64,000 bases of DNA, from the NCBI GenBank assembly GCA_947561585.1, contig CANNZV010002452.1:47671-111670 (forward strand), written 5' to 3'. This DNA is from Caprella mutica. Taxonomy: Eukaryota > Arthropoda > Malacostraca > Amphipoda > Caprellidae. The position numbers and the translations under genes were made by a program. The notes beneath the pieces were generated by a model. The model saw only the letters and a program-made list of their open reading frames with translations. It did no database searches and was not told where the DNA came from. The stretch's first letter is position 1, and every line of letters starts with the position of its first letter. Positions 47,341-57,789 of the stretch are shown piece after piece.

Positions 47341-47950
47341 GTTCGATCACTGTATCAAATTGAGTGTTTTTGATATCGTACGTAGAGAAAATGTTGCTGG
47401 AAAAGATTCATACTCAACGGGAATTCCTTACATGAATTGGGTTATCTAAACTCAACATTGAAGTTATATTTGGATTCTAAGATAAAATAAACCAATATAA
47501 TTAAATCTTCAATGTTGAATTTAACCTTTTTCATATAAGGTACTTCTGTTCACTAATAAGATGTTCAATCTTTTTCACGAGACTGTTCACAACTATAAAT
47601 AAATATGGCATTTATTTACCCCATGTAGAGCATTGGGTAAGTGCCAGTTCATTGTGCAAGTATACTCGGGTCATCTATACACTTGTAAATGTAGTTTGTA
47701 AATTTAGTCATCAATTGATTAATAAATCTATTCATTTCTTTATTTAAATTGAAATTTCCTTAAGTACAAATACATTTATTGTAGTGAATCAAACTGCTGA
47801 ATATTGAGCAAAGAATAAAATAAACCTAACACCTTTAAATAAATAATTCACTCTTAAATACAAAATAAATACCGTTTAAATACAATAGTATTTTATTAGT
47901 TTCATATCTTAAATTTAATATAATTCGACTTTAGTTACTTCTACTGACAA
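47341..47950. other. No gene seen
   Basis: AT-rich sequence between the minisatellite and the tRNA-Ser gene. Confidence 0.4.
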
Positions 47951-48032
47951 GCTGTGGTGTCCGAGTGGTTAAGGAGATGGACTAGAAATCCATTGGGCTC
48001 TGCCCGCACAGGTTCGAATCCTGTCTACAGCG
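47951..48032 (+). tRNA. tRNA-Ser (anticodon AGA)
   Basis: 82 nt, identical to the copies at 2087 and 11999, including the AGTAATTTTTA 3' flank. The 5' flank is different, apart from ACAAGCTGTGG or TAAGCTGTGG next to the gene. Confidence 0.96.
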
Positions 48033-48254
48033 AGTAATTTTTATTTATAATTAAATGAATTTTTTTAAATCATTTGAAAATATTATTAGTTGAACTTATT
48101 TCATTGCTTGGTACAATGAAAATACAAAATAAATAATTTTCAAATTTTAGGAGATGTCATATTATATCTGAAAATAAAAATGGTCAATTGAGCATTAATT
48201 TGAAGTTTCAAAATCGGTTAGCCACTTCATGTTGAAGAAAAACTAAAACTCCTC

Positions 48255-48327
48255 CGACCTTGCCAGGGGTCGAACCTGGAATCTTCCGCTCCGTAGGCGG
48301 ACGCGTTATCCATTGCGCCACAAGGCC
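48255..48327 (-). tRNA. tRNA-Arg (anticodon ACG), copy 1
   Basis: 73 nt. The minus strand begins GGCCTTGTGGCGCAATGGAT. The anticodon loop CTACGGA sits on a TCCGC/GCGGA stem, with T arm CCAGGTTCGACCCCTGG. All stems pair. Confidence 0.95.
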
Positions 48328-48397
48328 GTGGGATATAATGAAGAACAGTATAATTCAATCTTTAAACCGTTAGTCTAAGTTTAACGTTATTTAAATG

Positions 48398-51233
48398 TCA
48401 GTTCATTATTTCCTAAGCTAGATCTGCTTGATGCTTATATGGTAGAAATGCAATACAGTTTTGACATAGTATGTCTATCTGAAACATGGCTATCTGAAAA
48501 TACTATTGATTTAGTTAAATATGATAAATTTAATATCTTCAACTTAATTCGTGATGATGGAAGACGTGGTGGTGGAGTTAGTGTAATGGTTGATAGGAAT
48601 AAATTTAGATGTAAGAAGCTTACTGAATTAACTTTTTTAACTAGTTATTTGGAATGTTTATTCATTGAATGCATATCACAGAACAATGTTTCGTGTATTG
48701 TTGGTACAATGTATAGACCACCAAATGGAGACTCTGATCTTTTTTTCGATAAACTCAGTTATTTGCTATCTAGGTTGAGTCGTATGAAAAATAAATATAA
48801 GTTTATGTGTGGAGACTTCAACTATGATTTGTTAAGTATGGATATGGGTGTACAATGTAACAGGTTTGCCAATATTATGCTTTGTGGTTCATTCATTCCC
48901 ATGATTGATAAGCCTACTAAGATTTCAGATAACACATTCTCCTTAATTGATAATATATTTGTTTCTAATCCATCTGATATCTCATCTGGTGTTATACCGT
49001 GTGATATATCTGACCACTATTTTATTTTTATACAATGTAATAATTTCTTTAATTCTCATACCAACTCTGATATTCATGAAGTTAGGTACAGATTGATTAA
49101 TGATGTTACAGTAGGTGAATTTTACCATTCTGTTGGTTGCTTTGACTTTACTAGTATTGTTATGTGTGGTGATGCCAATGCAGGAATATCTAAATTTATG
49201 GAATGTGTTATGACTCTTTACAATGTTCACTGTCCGATTGTCACCAGGAAGGTTTCATTTACAGCCAAAATTAAGCCATGGATTAATTCTGAATTAAGGA
49301 AAAAGATACATATTCGCCAAAAATACCATATATTATATAAACAAGGCAAGATGAATAAAGATTTTTATTGTAGATTCAGGAATATGGTAACGGAAGAATT
49401 GCGGTTGGATAAGATTAAATATTATGAAAGGCAATTCAATCTAGTTAAGGGAAATATTAGGGAAGTATGGAAACTAATTAATGATGTAATCAAACCTGAA
49501 AATAAAGCTAAAACTATTGATAAACTAACTGTTAATGGTGTTAGTCGAACTGATCCAGAGTTAATGTCTAATGCAATGAATGATTATTTTTCTTCTATTG
49601 GTGAAGAAATTAATAGTTCTTTTTCTAACATCACTACTGCAAATCATACGCAATACCTTTCTGGTGATTATTTGAGCTCTTTCTTCTTTGCCCCTGTGTC
49701 AGTTGTTGATGTTCAGAAACAGATTATGTCATTAAAAAACAAACGTTGCAACATTGATACTCTTCCTGTGAGCATTGTGAAAATATTAAGCCCGTTGATT
49801 GCCCCTGTATTGGCATCACTTATAAATTTGTCTATCTCTACTGGTAATTTTCCAGATGTCTTAAAACTAGCTACAGTTGTACCAATTTTTAAGGGTGGTG
49901 AGAGAACAGAGATATCAAATTATAGACCTATATCAGTTCTCAACATTTTTTCAAAGCTAAATGAAAAAGTAGCTCACGATCAGCTTGTAAGGTACTTTGA
50001 AACTAAAAAAATATTAATAAGTAATCAATATGGTTTCCGGAGGGGACGCAGTACGATGCAGGCTGTTCTGAGTCTAATGAATTATATGTACNNNNNNNNN
50101 NNNNNNNNNNNNNNNNNNNNNNNNNNNNNNNNNNNNNNNNNNNNNNNNNNNNNNNNNNNNNNNNNNNNNNNNNNNNNNNNNNNNNNNNNNNNNNNNNNNN
50201 NNNNNNNNNNNNNNNNNNNNNGGCTTCGCTCCTATTTAACAGGACGTAAGCAGTTTACATTGCTTAATAAAGTTAAATCTGATGAACGTTTTGTTAGGTG
50301 TGGTGTTCCACAAGGGAGTGTACTGGGCCCACTATTATTCTTCATATTTATCAATGATTTTCCTAGTTGTTCCCCCTATTTTAGATTCAATCTGTTTGCT
50401 GACGACTCGACTGAATCGTGCTGTATTCCTCGTAAAAAAGTTAACCAGGCTCACATTCTAATAAACAATAACCTAAAATTAATTTCAAATTGGCTCAAAG
50501 CTAACAGAATTTGCTTGAATACTGCAAAAACAAAATACATCGTATTTTCATACAGGGAAAATATTGATATACCCTCAATCAACATGCATGTCAGGAAGCC
50601 CAATAGAGCAAGTTAGAACTATTAAGTATCTAGGAGTAACCATTGATAATAATCTCACGTTCTCTCACCACATTAAGATGCAATCTAATACAATTTCCAA
50701 ATCAATTGGCATACTTTACAAGATTAACGATGTCCTTCCATTTAATGTTAAAAAAATGTTATATTACTCTCTTGTTTTATCCTTATCTTCATTACTGTTT
50801 GCTAGTTTGGGGTGATACTGCACAATATTTTACTCGTGATTTATATTTATTACAGAAAAAAGCCATCAGGTGCATAACAAATAGTGACTACCTAGCTAGT
50901 ACATCACCCTTGTTTGCTGAATTGAAAATTTTGAAACTTGAAGATCTTTTTAATTTTGCCTTGGGGCAGCATATGTTTAGAACTGTAGCCAGCGCTTCAT
51001 ATGATCCTGATGTATATAACTACATTGTTAGTAACAAAAATCGCCATAGCCATTCTACTCGTAATGCTAATAATATAGTGCTCCCACGCTATAGATGTGA
51101 AAAAACTAAATGTTCCTTATTGTATAAGGGATGTAAATTATGGAATGAATTGGAAAATAACATTAAAAATTGTTCTTCATATGCCATTTTTAAAAAAAAG
51201 TTTAATAAATCGATTGTCCTTGAATACCTCTAA
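48398..51233 (+). pseudogene. Endonuclease-reverse transcriptase (ORF2) of the non-LTR element, frameshifted
   Basis: An N-terminal apurinic-type endonuclease domain shows SETWL, MYRPPNG, GDFNYD and ISDHYF. A reverse transcriptase follows with FKGGERTEISNYRPIS, YGFRRGRST, GVPQGSVLGPLLF and the catalytic FADDS. The C-terminal region carries the LYLLQKKAIRCI and LWNELENNI motifs usual in CR1/L2/Jockey-group proteins. In-frame homology runs upstream of the first ATG (48439) to about 48398, where a stop precedes it. An assembly gap (50092-50221) removes the first catalytic Asp region. Frameshifts near 50600 and 50790 break the protein, so it is not functional as assembled. The stop is at 51231-51233. 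Confidence 0.9.
50092..50221. other. Assembly gap of 130 N inside the retrotransposon
   Basis: A run of 130 undetermined bases. The frame before and after the gap agrees as given, but the true gap length is unknown. Confidence 0.99.
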
Positions 51234-51371
51234 TAATAGAATCTAACCTGTAATCACTGTATACACCTCATCTTTTGATTTTTTTTGTTATCTAGTTTTA
51301 TATAGGAAACCCTTATAGTCAAAGACTATCCCGGGTCTCGATCAAAGTTTATATTCTGTATTTAATTGTGA

Positions 51372-51402
51372 AAGAGTATAGATTGCCCGAATCTATACTC
51401 TT
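51372..51402 (+). other. Hairpin in the retrotransposon 3' UTR
   Basis: A perfect 13 bp stem (AAGAGTATAGATT) with loop GCCCG, 22 nt before the A-rich tail. Stem-loops near the 3' end are used for template recognition by reverse transcriptases of several non-LTR clades; that role here is inference. Confidence 0.75.
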
Positions 51403-51578
51403 AATGTAAGGGCACATTGAGTTTAAATAAATAAAATAAATAAAAACGTTAGTGATATGCTGTTTGTAGAATACTGAACAACCTTTCATATTAGGATTGT
51501 AATGGATATTAGAGTATTTCTTGATAAAATAACAAAATTTTTGTATTGAAGTTTTAGTTTATTATGAGTTTCACACTT

Positions 51579-51611
51579 GGCCTTGTGGCGCAATGATTAA
51601 CGCGTCCTTCG
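51579..51611 (+). pseudogene. tRNA-Arg 5' fragment
   Basis: GGCCTTGTGGCGCAATGATT continues to GCGTCC and then stops matching. It contains an A box but no B box, and lies 37 bp upstream of the intact copy 2 in the same orientation. Confidence 0.8.
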
Positions 51612-51647
51612 TGGAGTTTTAATTTTATTGCAACCAGTTTCTTGTAT

Positions 51648-51720
51648 GGCCTTGTGGCGCAATGGATAACGCGTCCGCCTACGGAGCGGAAGATTCCAGG
51701 TTCGAGTCCTGGCAAGGTCG
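51648..51720 (+). tRNA. tRNA-Arg (anticodon ACG), copy 2
   Basis: 73 nt, all stems paired, T arm CCAGGTTCGAGTCCTGG. Confidence 0.95.
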
Positions 51721-52623
51721 TTGTACAATTTTAATATATGTTATGACTTTGGTTATGATTGATGTCGGAAAAAAAAAATAATCAACAAGTTAATTGGGTG
51801 GTTTTCTATTCTGTGTTAATATTGTTGACTTCTTCCTAGCACTAATTTGAACATTCAACCTAATTTGGAAAATTAAATTTGTCAAAACCTTTCCATAATT
51901 TGCCTCAAATTTATTGTGAGATTCACGCACTTCTCCCAAACCTAATATTTCATTAATGGAATGAAATGATATGGAAAAAGATTTCTCCTACATTTATATT
52001 ATTCGGTTTACTATTACTAATATACATATATAATTGTCATATTATAATTGATAGTACCCAATTTATTATGTAAAATATATGAAAATTGAATTTGTAGTCA
52101 ATATATATGGGTCAATCACTATAGGTTCAACTTTGTTCGTAACAATTACCCTAATCAAAAATGAATTAATTTTGTATATTAGTTTTAATAATAATAGAAA
52201 TTATTCTTTGTTCATGGATTCAGAAATGAACTTTGTACTCGAGAAAAGCTACATCACTCATCGCATCTTTCCATTCTGCAAATGCAATGCATTTAGTTCA
52301 CCATTGTAAAGTGGCCTAAATGATTATGTCACTGAAGATCTACAAACCGACTTGGAAGAATAGTGCAATTCGTATTCTCTGATGGAAGATTCGTATTCTT
52401 AGCTTTTTATACTCACCTGATAGGGTTGGATGATAAGTTCAGTGGAGTACAATTTGTATTCTTAGATTCATCTACCCACCTGATAGGGTTGAATGATCAG
52501 TTTAGAGTTAACTATGTCCAGAAAGTCCACCCTATCGCCAGAGATGAGGATATTATATTAACGGATGAAAAGATTCATAATGTGTATTTCCTCAACCAAA
52601 CATATAATAAAATAATAATAAGA
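51721..52623. other. Convergent spacer, no gene seen
   Basis: Duplicated with divergence in 52970-54141 (for example CAATATATA...CTATAGGTTCAACTT in both). It carries two units of the repeat that expanded to five in the sister spacer. Confidence 0.5.
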
Positions 52624-52696
52624 CGACCTTGCCAGGGGTCGAACCTGGAATCTTTTGCTCCGTAGGCAGACGCGTTATCCATTGCGCCACAAGGCC
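52624..52696 (-). tRNA. tRNA-Arg (anticodon ACG), copy 3, weakened anticodon stem
   Basis: 73 nt. The anticodon loop CTACGGA is intact, but the stem reads TCTGC/GCAAA and so has one C-A mismatch (positions 28-42). The other stems pair. It may be a decaying gene. It has no conventional alternative anticodon. Confidence 0.75.
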
Positions 52697-52896
52697 ATGG
52701 GTTTAACTAGAAGAACAGTTGTATTAATTTTTGAATCTTTTGTCTCAGCTCAATATTAGATTTAACCGGAATGAAAGGATAATCTTGGAATACTATCAAA
52801 CATTTTAAATTAGGATTGCAATGGAAATTTGTGTAGTTCTTGATAAATATATTGACTTTAATATTGATATTTCAGTTTATTATGTGTTTCACACAT

Positions 52897-52969
52897 GGCC
52901 TTGTGGCGCAATGGATAACGCGTCCGCCTACGGAGCGGAAGATTCCAGGTTCGAGTCCTGGCAAGGTCG
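52897..52969 (+). tRNA. tRNA-Arg (anticodon ACG), copy 4
   Basis: 73 nt, identical to copy 2, with shared upstream sequence (TCAGTTTATTATGTGTTTCA-like) that marks a segmental duplication. Confidence 0.95.
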
Positions 52970-53689
52970 TTGTAAAATTTTAATATATGTTTGTTAGATG
53001 AAATACGTTAAAACTTAAGTTATGAAGTATGTCCGAAGGAAATATATTCTCAAGTTAATTGGGTTTTCTATAATATGTTGGTATGGGTGACTCTCTCGAC
53101 CTTAGTAGAACTATACTCTGATTATTCAACTTTATCTAGAATATAAACTTTTTTATAACCTTTCCATAAGTTGCCTTAACTTATAATGAGATTCATGCAT
53201 TCTTCCCAAACATAATATTTCATTAATGGAATGAGTTGATAAGGATAAAATTCTTTCATATATTTTTTATTCGGTTTACAATTGCTAATATATATGACAT
53301 TGTATATTCATATTATAATTAATTGCACCCAATTTGTTATTTAAAACTAATGATATTTGAATTTGTAGCCAATATATAAGGATAAATAACTATAGGTTCA
53401 ACTTAGTTAGAAATATTTATCCTAATCGAACCTAATAATCCACTGTTCCTATCGAATGAATGCCTTCTATATGTATTAGTTGTAATAGTCACATAAATGT
53501 TATTAGTTCACTGTATTCAGAAATGAACTTTGCACTCAAGAAATGTAACATCACTCATATCATCCTTTCATCCTGCAAATGCAATGCATTTAGTTCACTA
53601 TTGTAAAGTGGCCTAAACGATTAGGTCACTCAAGATCTACAAGGCGACATGGACAAATAGTGCAATTCATATTCTTAGATTCTTCTACC

Positions 53690-54015
53690 CACATGATAGG
53701 GTTGTGATTTGTTTAGTGCAGTACAATTCGTATTCTGAGAATCTTCTACTCACCTGACAGGGTTGGATGATTTGTTTAGTGCAGTACAATTCGTATTCTG
53801 AGAATCTTCTACCAACATGATAGGGTTGAATTATTTGTTTAGTGCAGTACAATTCGTATTCTGAGAATCTTCTACACACATGATAGGGTTGGATGATCTG
53901 TTTAGTGCAGTACAATTCGTATTCTGAGAATCTTCTACCAACATGATAGGATTTGATAATTTGTTCAGTGCAGTACAATTCGTATTCTTTGATTCTTCTA
54001 CCCACTTGATAGGGT
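53690..54015. repeat. 63 bp minisatellite, about 5 copies
   Basis: The unit starts CAGTACAATTCGTATTCTGA and ends GTTTAGTG, with length 63 bp. The long minus-strand frame across it (53685-54122, repeated YELYCTKQIIQPYHVGRRFS) is read-through of a 3n unit, not a gene. Confidence 0.9.
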
Positions 54016-54141
54016 TGGATGATCAGATTAGAGTTAACTATGTCCAGAAAGGCCACCCAATCAACACAAAAGAGTAAATTAACTGATGAAAAAATACACA
54101 ACTTGTATTTCTTCCACCACACTTATAATAAAATAATATGA

Positions 54142-54214
54142 CGACCTTGCCAGGGGTCGAACCTGGAATCTTCTGCTCCGTAGGCAGACGCGTTATCCAT
54201 TGCGCCACAAGGCC
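54142..54214 (-). tRNA. tRNA-Arg (anticodon ACG), copy 5
   Basis: 73 nt. The anticodon stem TCTGC/GCAGA has a compensatory pair change relative to copies 1, 2 and 4, so it is probably functional. Confidence 0.93.
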
Positions 54215-54597
54215 TAGAGATACAAATGGAGAACAACTAAATCCTATTGTGTCCACGAAAAATTCGTCCGGGGAAAATTGGTCCACGGAAAATTCATCCG
54301 TTTTCTTTAATTTGGAATAGAAAGAAAAACATTATTGAGTGCTAACAATATATATATATAAGAGATAATTGCAGTCGCATAAAATCTGGTTATAATAAAA
54401 TATCACATATATTCAGCAGTTTTAACTGTTTATGAAAAATTCATTCTATGTAGCTAATAAATTATATTATTTATCATTAAAATGAAAAAAGGAAACATAA
54501 CTTAAACAAATGTTTAAATTGAATAAGTGGTTTTCAGTAATGCAATACTACTTGTCAATATTTTTTTTTTTTTGGTTTCATCCGGAGTGTATTGCAA

Positions 54598-54865
54598 TAA
54601 TTGCAAAATCTCGATAATTTGATCTTCTATGCTGTGTGACATCTCTCTTTGTTTGAATTCTTTTAGTTTAGGTTAAACTCTTCAACCAAATATAGGATGC
54701 TCTTTCCTGAACATTCCAAAATTCTACTGGATATAACGGGTTTTCGCGTTGGTTTCGTCTTCCATGTTTTGTTCCAATGTACGTTGTTTCAAAGTAGTTA
54801 AAAATCTCAATTTCATTAACGTCAACAACATTTTCAGGTGTTAAGAACGCTAAGGCACCAAACAT
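54598..54865 (-). pseudogene. MULE (FLYWCH-type) transposase C-terminal fragment
   Basis: The minus strand reads MFGALAFLTPENVVDVNEIE, then FNYFETTYIG, GRRNQRENPLYPVEFWNVQE and RASYIWLKSL. In animal MULE-type proteins with a FLYWCH finger, the segment after the catalytic domain has just this order: ALAF-P-DV, YFE-TYIG, basic run, P-FP-WNV-R. A frameshift follows, and a C-terminal YRDFAIIAIHSG-like piece continues to about 54598. The catalytic part is missing. It sits inside foldback element F. Confidence 0.7.
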
Positions 54866-55197
54866 TTTATCTTAAATTAAGTTCATAAAATTATTATATA
54901 TCTATCAATCTTAACCCTAATGAGTTTGACTGTCAGAATCAACGGGAAGGTTTGACCGTGTGTTAAAAAAACACATGTCTTATTTATAAATCTACGGTAC
55001 TGTATTTTTTACAGGTTGTTAAGAACGCTAAGGCACCAAATATTTTATCTCAAATTAAGTTCATAAAATTATTATATATCTATCAATCTTAACAATAATG
55101 AGTTTGACTGTCAGAATCTACGGGAAGGTTTGACCGTGTGTTAAAATACATATGTCTTATTTATAAACCTACGGTACTGAATTTTTTACAAGTTGTT
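54841..55197. repeat. 178 bp tandem duplication, 2 copies
   Basis: Copies start at TTAAGAACGCTAAGGCACCA near 54841 and 55019 and differ at about a dozen positions. The unit includes the first codons of the MULE fragment, so the duplication postdates the loss of the upstream transposase sequence. Confidence 0.9.
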
Positions 55198-55303
55198 AGT
55201 ATATATACTAAACTGATGTGTACCAAATTTCAAGTAAAAATAATAAACTTATAAGGAGAAATAAATACATAGGTATGTAAGACATTGGAAACTGAGAGAG
55301 CAG

Positions 55304-55338
55304 AGCTGTGATTGGGTGAAGTGTGACCAATCACAGCT
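55304..55338. promoter_or_regulatory. Palindrome with two inverted CCAAT boxes
   Basis: AGCTGTGATTGG (55304-55315) and its exact reverse complement (55327-55338) flank an 11-nt centre. Each arm contains a CCAATCA box. It could be a promoter element of element F or an unrelated hairpin. Confidence 0.45.
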
Positions 55339-56018
55339 TGCACATGTATCTGTACTTGATGAAAACGTAGACAAATTCGTGCGTATTAGCTAACCAAACT
55401 GTATTTCTACGTTGCCACACGTCACCAAAGTACAATTATTTCCATAATTTGCGTGATTAAGGCTGATTTACGCCGATACGTAAATATTTTTAAATGAAAA
55501 AATATATTTGGTATTCATGTAGGAACAAAGTCAAGAAAGGTTTGTAAATTTAAAGGAATGACATGAAAGATAGGAAGTAATTTAATAAAGATGCGCCAAG
55601 AAAACACACGTCAAACTCATTAGGGTTAATGTTTCATTGAACAATCATGAATTGTGCAGTACAGCCAACTTTATTATGGATACAACAAGGTACATTCAGT
55701 CTGTACCTATATACATTAAACTACTTTATATCAAAACATTTAGCATAGCAGTTTGTTTCATTCAAGTTAGTTATTTTGCGTTTAATGGACGAATTTTCCA
55801 TGGACGAATTTCCCGAGGACGAATTTTCCGTGGACGAATTTTCCGGTCACGACTAATTGTTAGTCAATCTTCAATATTTGATTACGTCAGTGGGATGTCA
55901 ACTATCTAATAAACGTATATAAAATGTGAATTTATGAAGGTTATCATCGTTTCTCATGATGTTATGCTTTGATGTATTGCCCAATTGAAAGAATCTATGA
56001 ATTATGAGTTACAAACAT

Positions 56019-56091
56019 GGCTTTGTGGTGCAATGGATAACGCGTCCGCCTACGGAGCGGATGATTCCAGATTCGACCTCTGGCAAGGTCG
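56019..56091 (+). tRNA. tRNA-Arg (anticodon ACG), copy 6, diverged
   Basis: 73 nt, with several changes from the family: GGCTTTG acceptor (one G-U), D arm GTGGTGCAATGG, and a T stem with a compensatory A-T pair (CCAGATTCGACCTCTGG). The anticodon loop is intact. It may be functional or an early pseudogene. Confidence 0.75.
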
Positions 56092-57023
56092 GTTAACTTT
56101 TATATAATCTTAAATATCATAAGTTATAATATATCTTCAGAATGAATGCCTAATCGTGCTTTGGTAAAGGAATAACTGGAACGATTCTAGAAAAAATATT
56201 TCAAGTTGAAAAACAGGTCAAAAGCTAAGTAAAGCTACCCGGGTAGGAGAGGAACAGCCACCAAACTTGACCACTTACCTAACCTCATATAATTAATATA
56301 TTTTATTAACAAGGGTATTATTTTAGTCAGAACTCCCAGCGGGAAATATCAAGTATAGTGCACATTTTGAAGTACATAGTAGGTACTTATATCCCTGATG
56401 GAGACTTTTAGAAGTTAATATGCATTTAATTCGACTATGATAAATTTGACAATTCTTAGTCAGATGTCAAATAGAAAACCAATAATTTATGGTATATTTG
56501 ACTGTCTCTTTATCGATATATGAGGTATTGGTAGAGATTGAAAACAGTTTTTAAATACACGAGAATATTGCTTTCTCGATTGAATTACAACAAATGTAAT
56601 TGAATGCTGAAGTGCTATCAACAAGTGGAAATGTGAAATTTAGTCCATAGCTTAAATTTTGATCACTACAGTTAGAAGAATATTAAAGTTGTTCTATGAT
56701 TTAGTTTATAAACAACGCTAAATAAAAAATAACATTACATTATAGATTGGAATTCTTTCTTCTTGGGTTTCTACCATTGCATGGCAGGTTTCTAAAATTT
56801 TTGTGTCTAATTAGAAAATTAATATGTTCCCAATTTTCATTAATAAACATTTGGAATCAATGCTTCGGTTTAAAGAGTTTTTCTAGGTTTTCAAAAGTCC
56901 CTATCAGGGATATGCATTTTTGAATATATACTATACATACTTCCTGCTGGTAGTTTGCTTTAATAACGTGATTACGCAATCATTATGAAACTCTACGATG
57001 TTTAATTGTGTTTAAAATATGAC
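56092..57023. other. Convergent spacer, no gene seen
   Basis: No repeats or open frames that I can support. Confidence 0.4.
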
Positions 57024-57096
57024 CGACCTTGCCAGGACTCGAACCTGGAATCTTCCGCTCCGTAGGCGGACGCGTTATCCATTGCGCCACAAGGCC
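57024..57096 (-). tRNA. tRNA-Arg (anticodon ACG), copy 7
   Basis: 73 nt, same sequence as copy 2. Confidence 0.95.
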
Positions 57097-57201
57097 ATGT
57101 TTGGTACTACTGATGAACTTAAATTTAAATTAATGGATTGATGAATGATATCTTTTGTAAACCCAATTTATACAAATATTAAATAGTTAACATCTTAGCT
57201 A

Positions 57202-57628
57202 AGTTCTTGATAAATTTACGGAAAATTCCACAATGGAAAGTTCCACCGCAGGAAAATTCCACCACATTATTCAAAATTTCATTAAGATTTAGTATATAAT
57301 TAAAAGTATAGGTTATAACTTATAATTAAGTATTACTCAGGGTGAAAACACACATTGTATTTATTATACATTACTTAGAGTATACATTTTTTTTCGGTAT
57401 CGAAATTCCCCCCACCGTCCCCCCACAAACCCCCAACTTGCCTTACACATTTAAAATTTTATGGTATCATTCCACTGAATATGAGATAACATATATTAGG
57501 AACTTATTAATATAAAATGTTGGAATCTCCCAAGGTGGAATTTTACACTTCTGGAAATTTTCTATGGTACGATTTCCCTGGTGGTACTTTCCGATGGGAC
57601 AATTTCCGCAGTGAATTTACCGGCATCG
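57202..57628. mobile_element. Short foldback-type element G (same family as C)
   Basis: The left units (57220-57262) and right units (about 57522-57628) are on the GGAAAATTCCACCAC template in inverted orientation. The left end AGTTCTTGATAAATT and the inward-read right end CGATGCCGGTAAATTC correspond to the ends of element C at 15057-16255. Target duplication is unclear. The ~260 bp interior includes a C-rich run. It lies between divergent tRNA-Arg copies 7 and 8. Confidence 0.7.
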
Positions 57629-57716
57629 ACATATCTTACTAAGAGAAGGAAATATTGAACATAATTTTATTATATTTTTAAGGATTTACTTCAACTGTTC
57701 ACCATAATTACTTTAT

Positions 57717-57789
57717 GGCCTTGTGGCGCAATGGATAACGCGTCCGCCTACGGAGCGGAAGATTCCAGGTTCGAGTCCTGGCAAGGTCG
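57717..57789 (+). tRNA. tRNA-Arg (anticodon ACG), copy 8
   Basis: 73 nt, same sequence as copy 2. Confidence 0.95.

Larger units (their letters stand above)
48390..51444 (+). mobile_element. CR1/L2-group non-LTR retrotransposon, 5' truncated
   Basis: Homology to the endonuclease begins about 60 bp upstream of the tRNA-Arg at 48327 and there is no ORF1, so the copy is 5' truncated. The element ends in a short AAATAAATAAAATAAATAAA tail at 51424-51444. The 3' untranslated region holds a strong hairpin. It is inserted in the upstream spacer between two divergent tRNA-Arg genes. Confidence 0.85.
54251..55851. mobile_element. Foldback-type element F (unit GGAAAATTCGTCCAC) with MULE remnant
   Basis: The left end at 54251 is GTCCAC-GAAAAATTCG followed by units to 54300. 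The right array is 55788-55851, inward-read CGTGACC-GGAAAATTCG. The flanks TCCTATTGT (54242-54250) and ACTAATTGT (55852-55860) agree at 6 of 9 positions, a decayed target duplication. The interior holds a Mutator-like transposase fragment, a 178 bp tandem duplication and a CCAAT-box palindrome. It sits 37 bp upstream of tRNA-Arg copy 5. Confidence 0.78.

Noticed and set aside
53685..54122. 145-codon minus frame with repeated YELYCTKQIIQPYHVG
   Set aside because: Read-through of a 63 bp minisatellite; the frame continues into the 3' flank of a tRNA gene.
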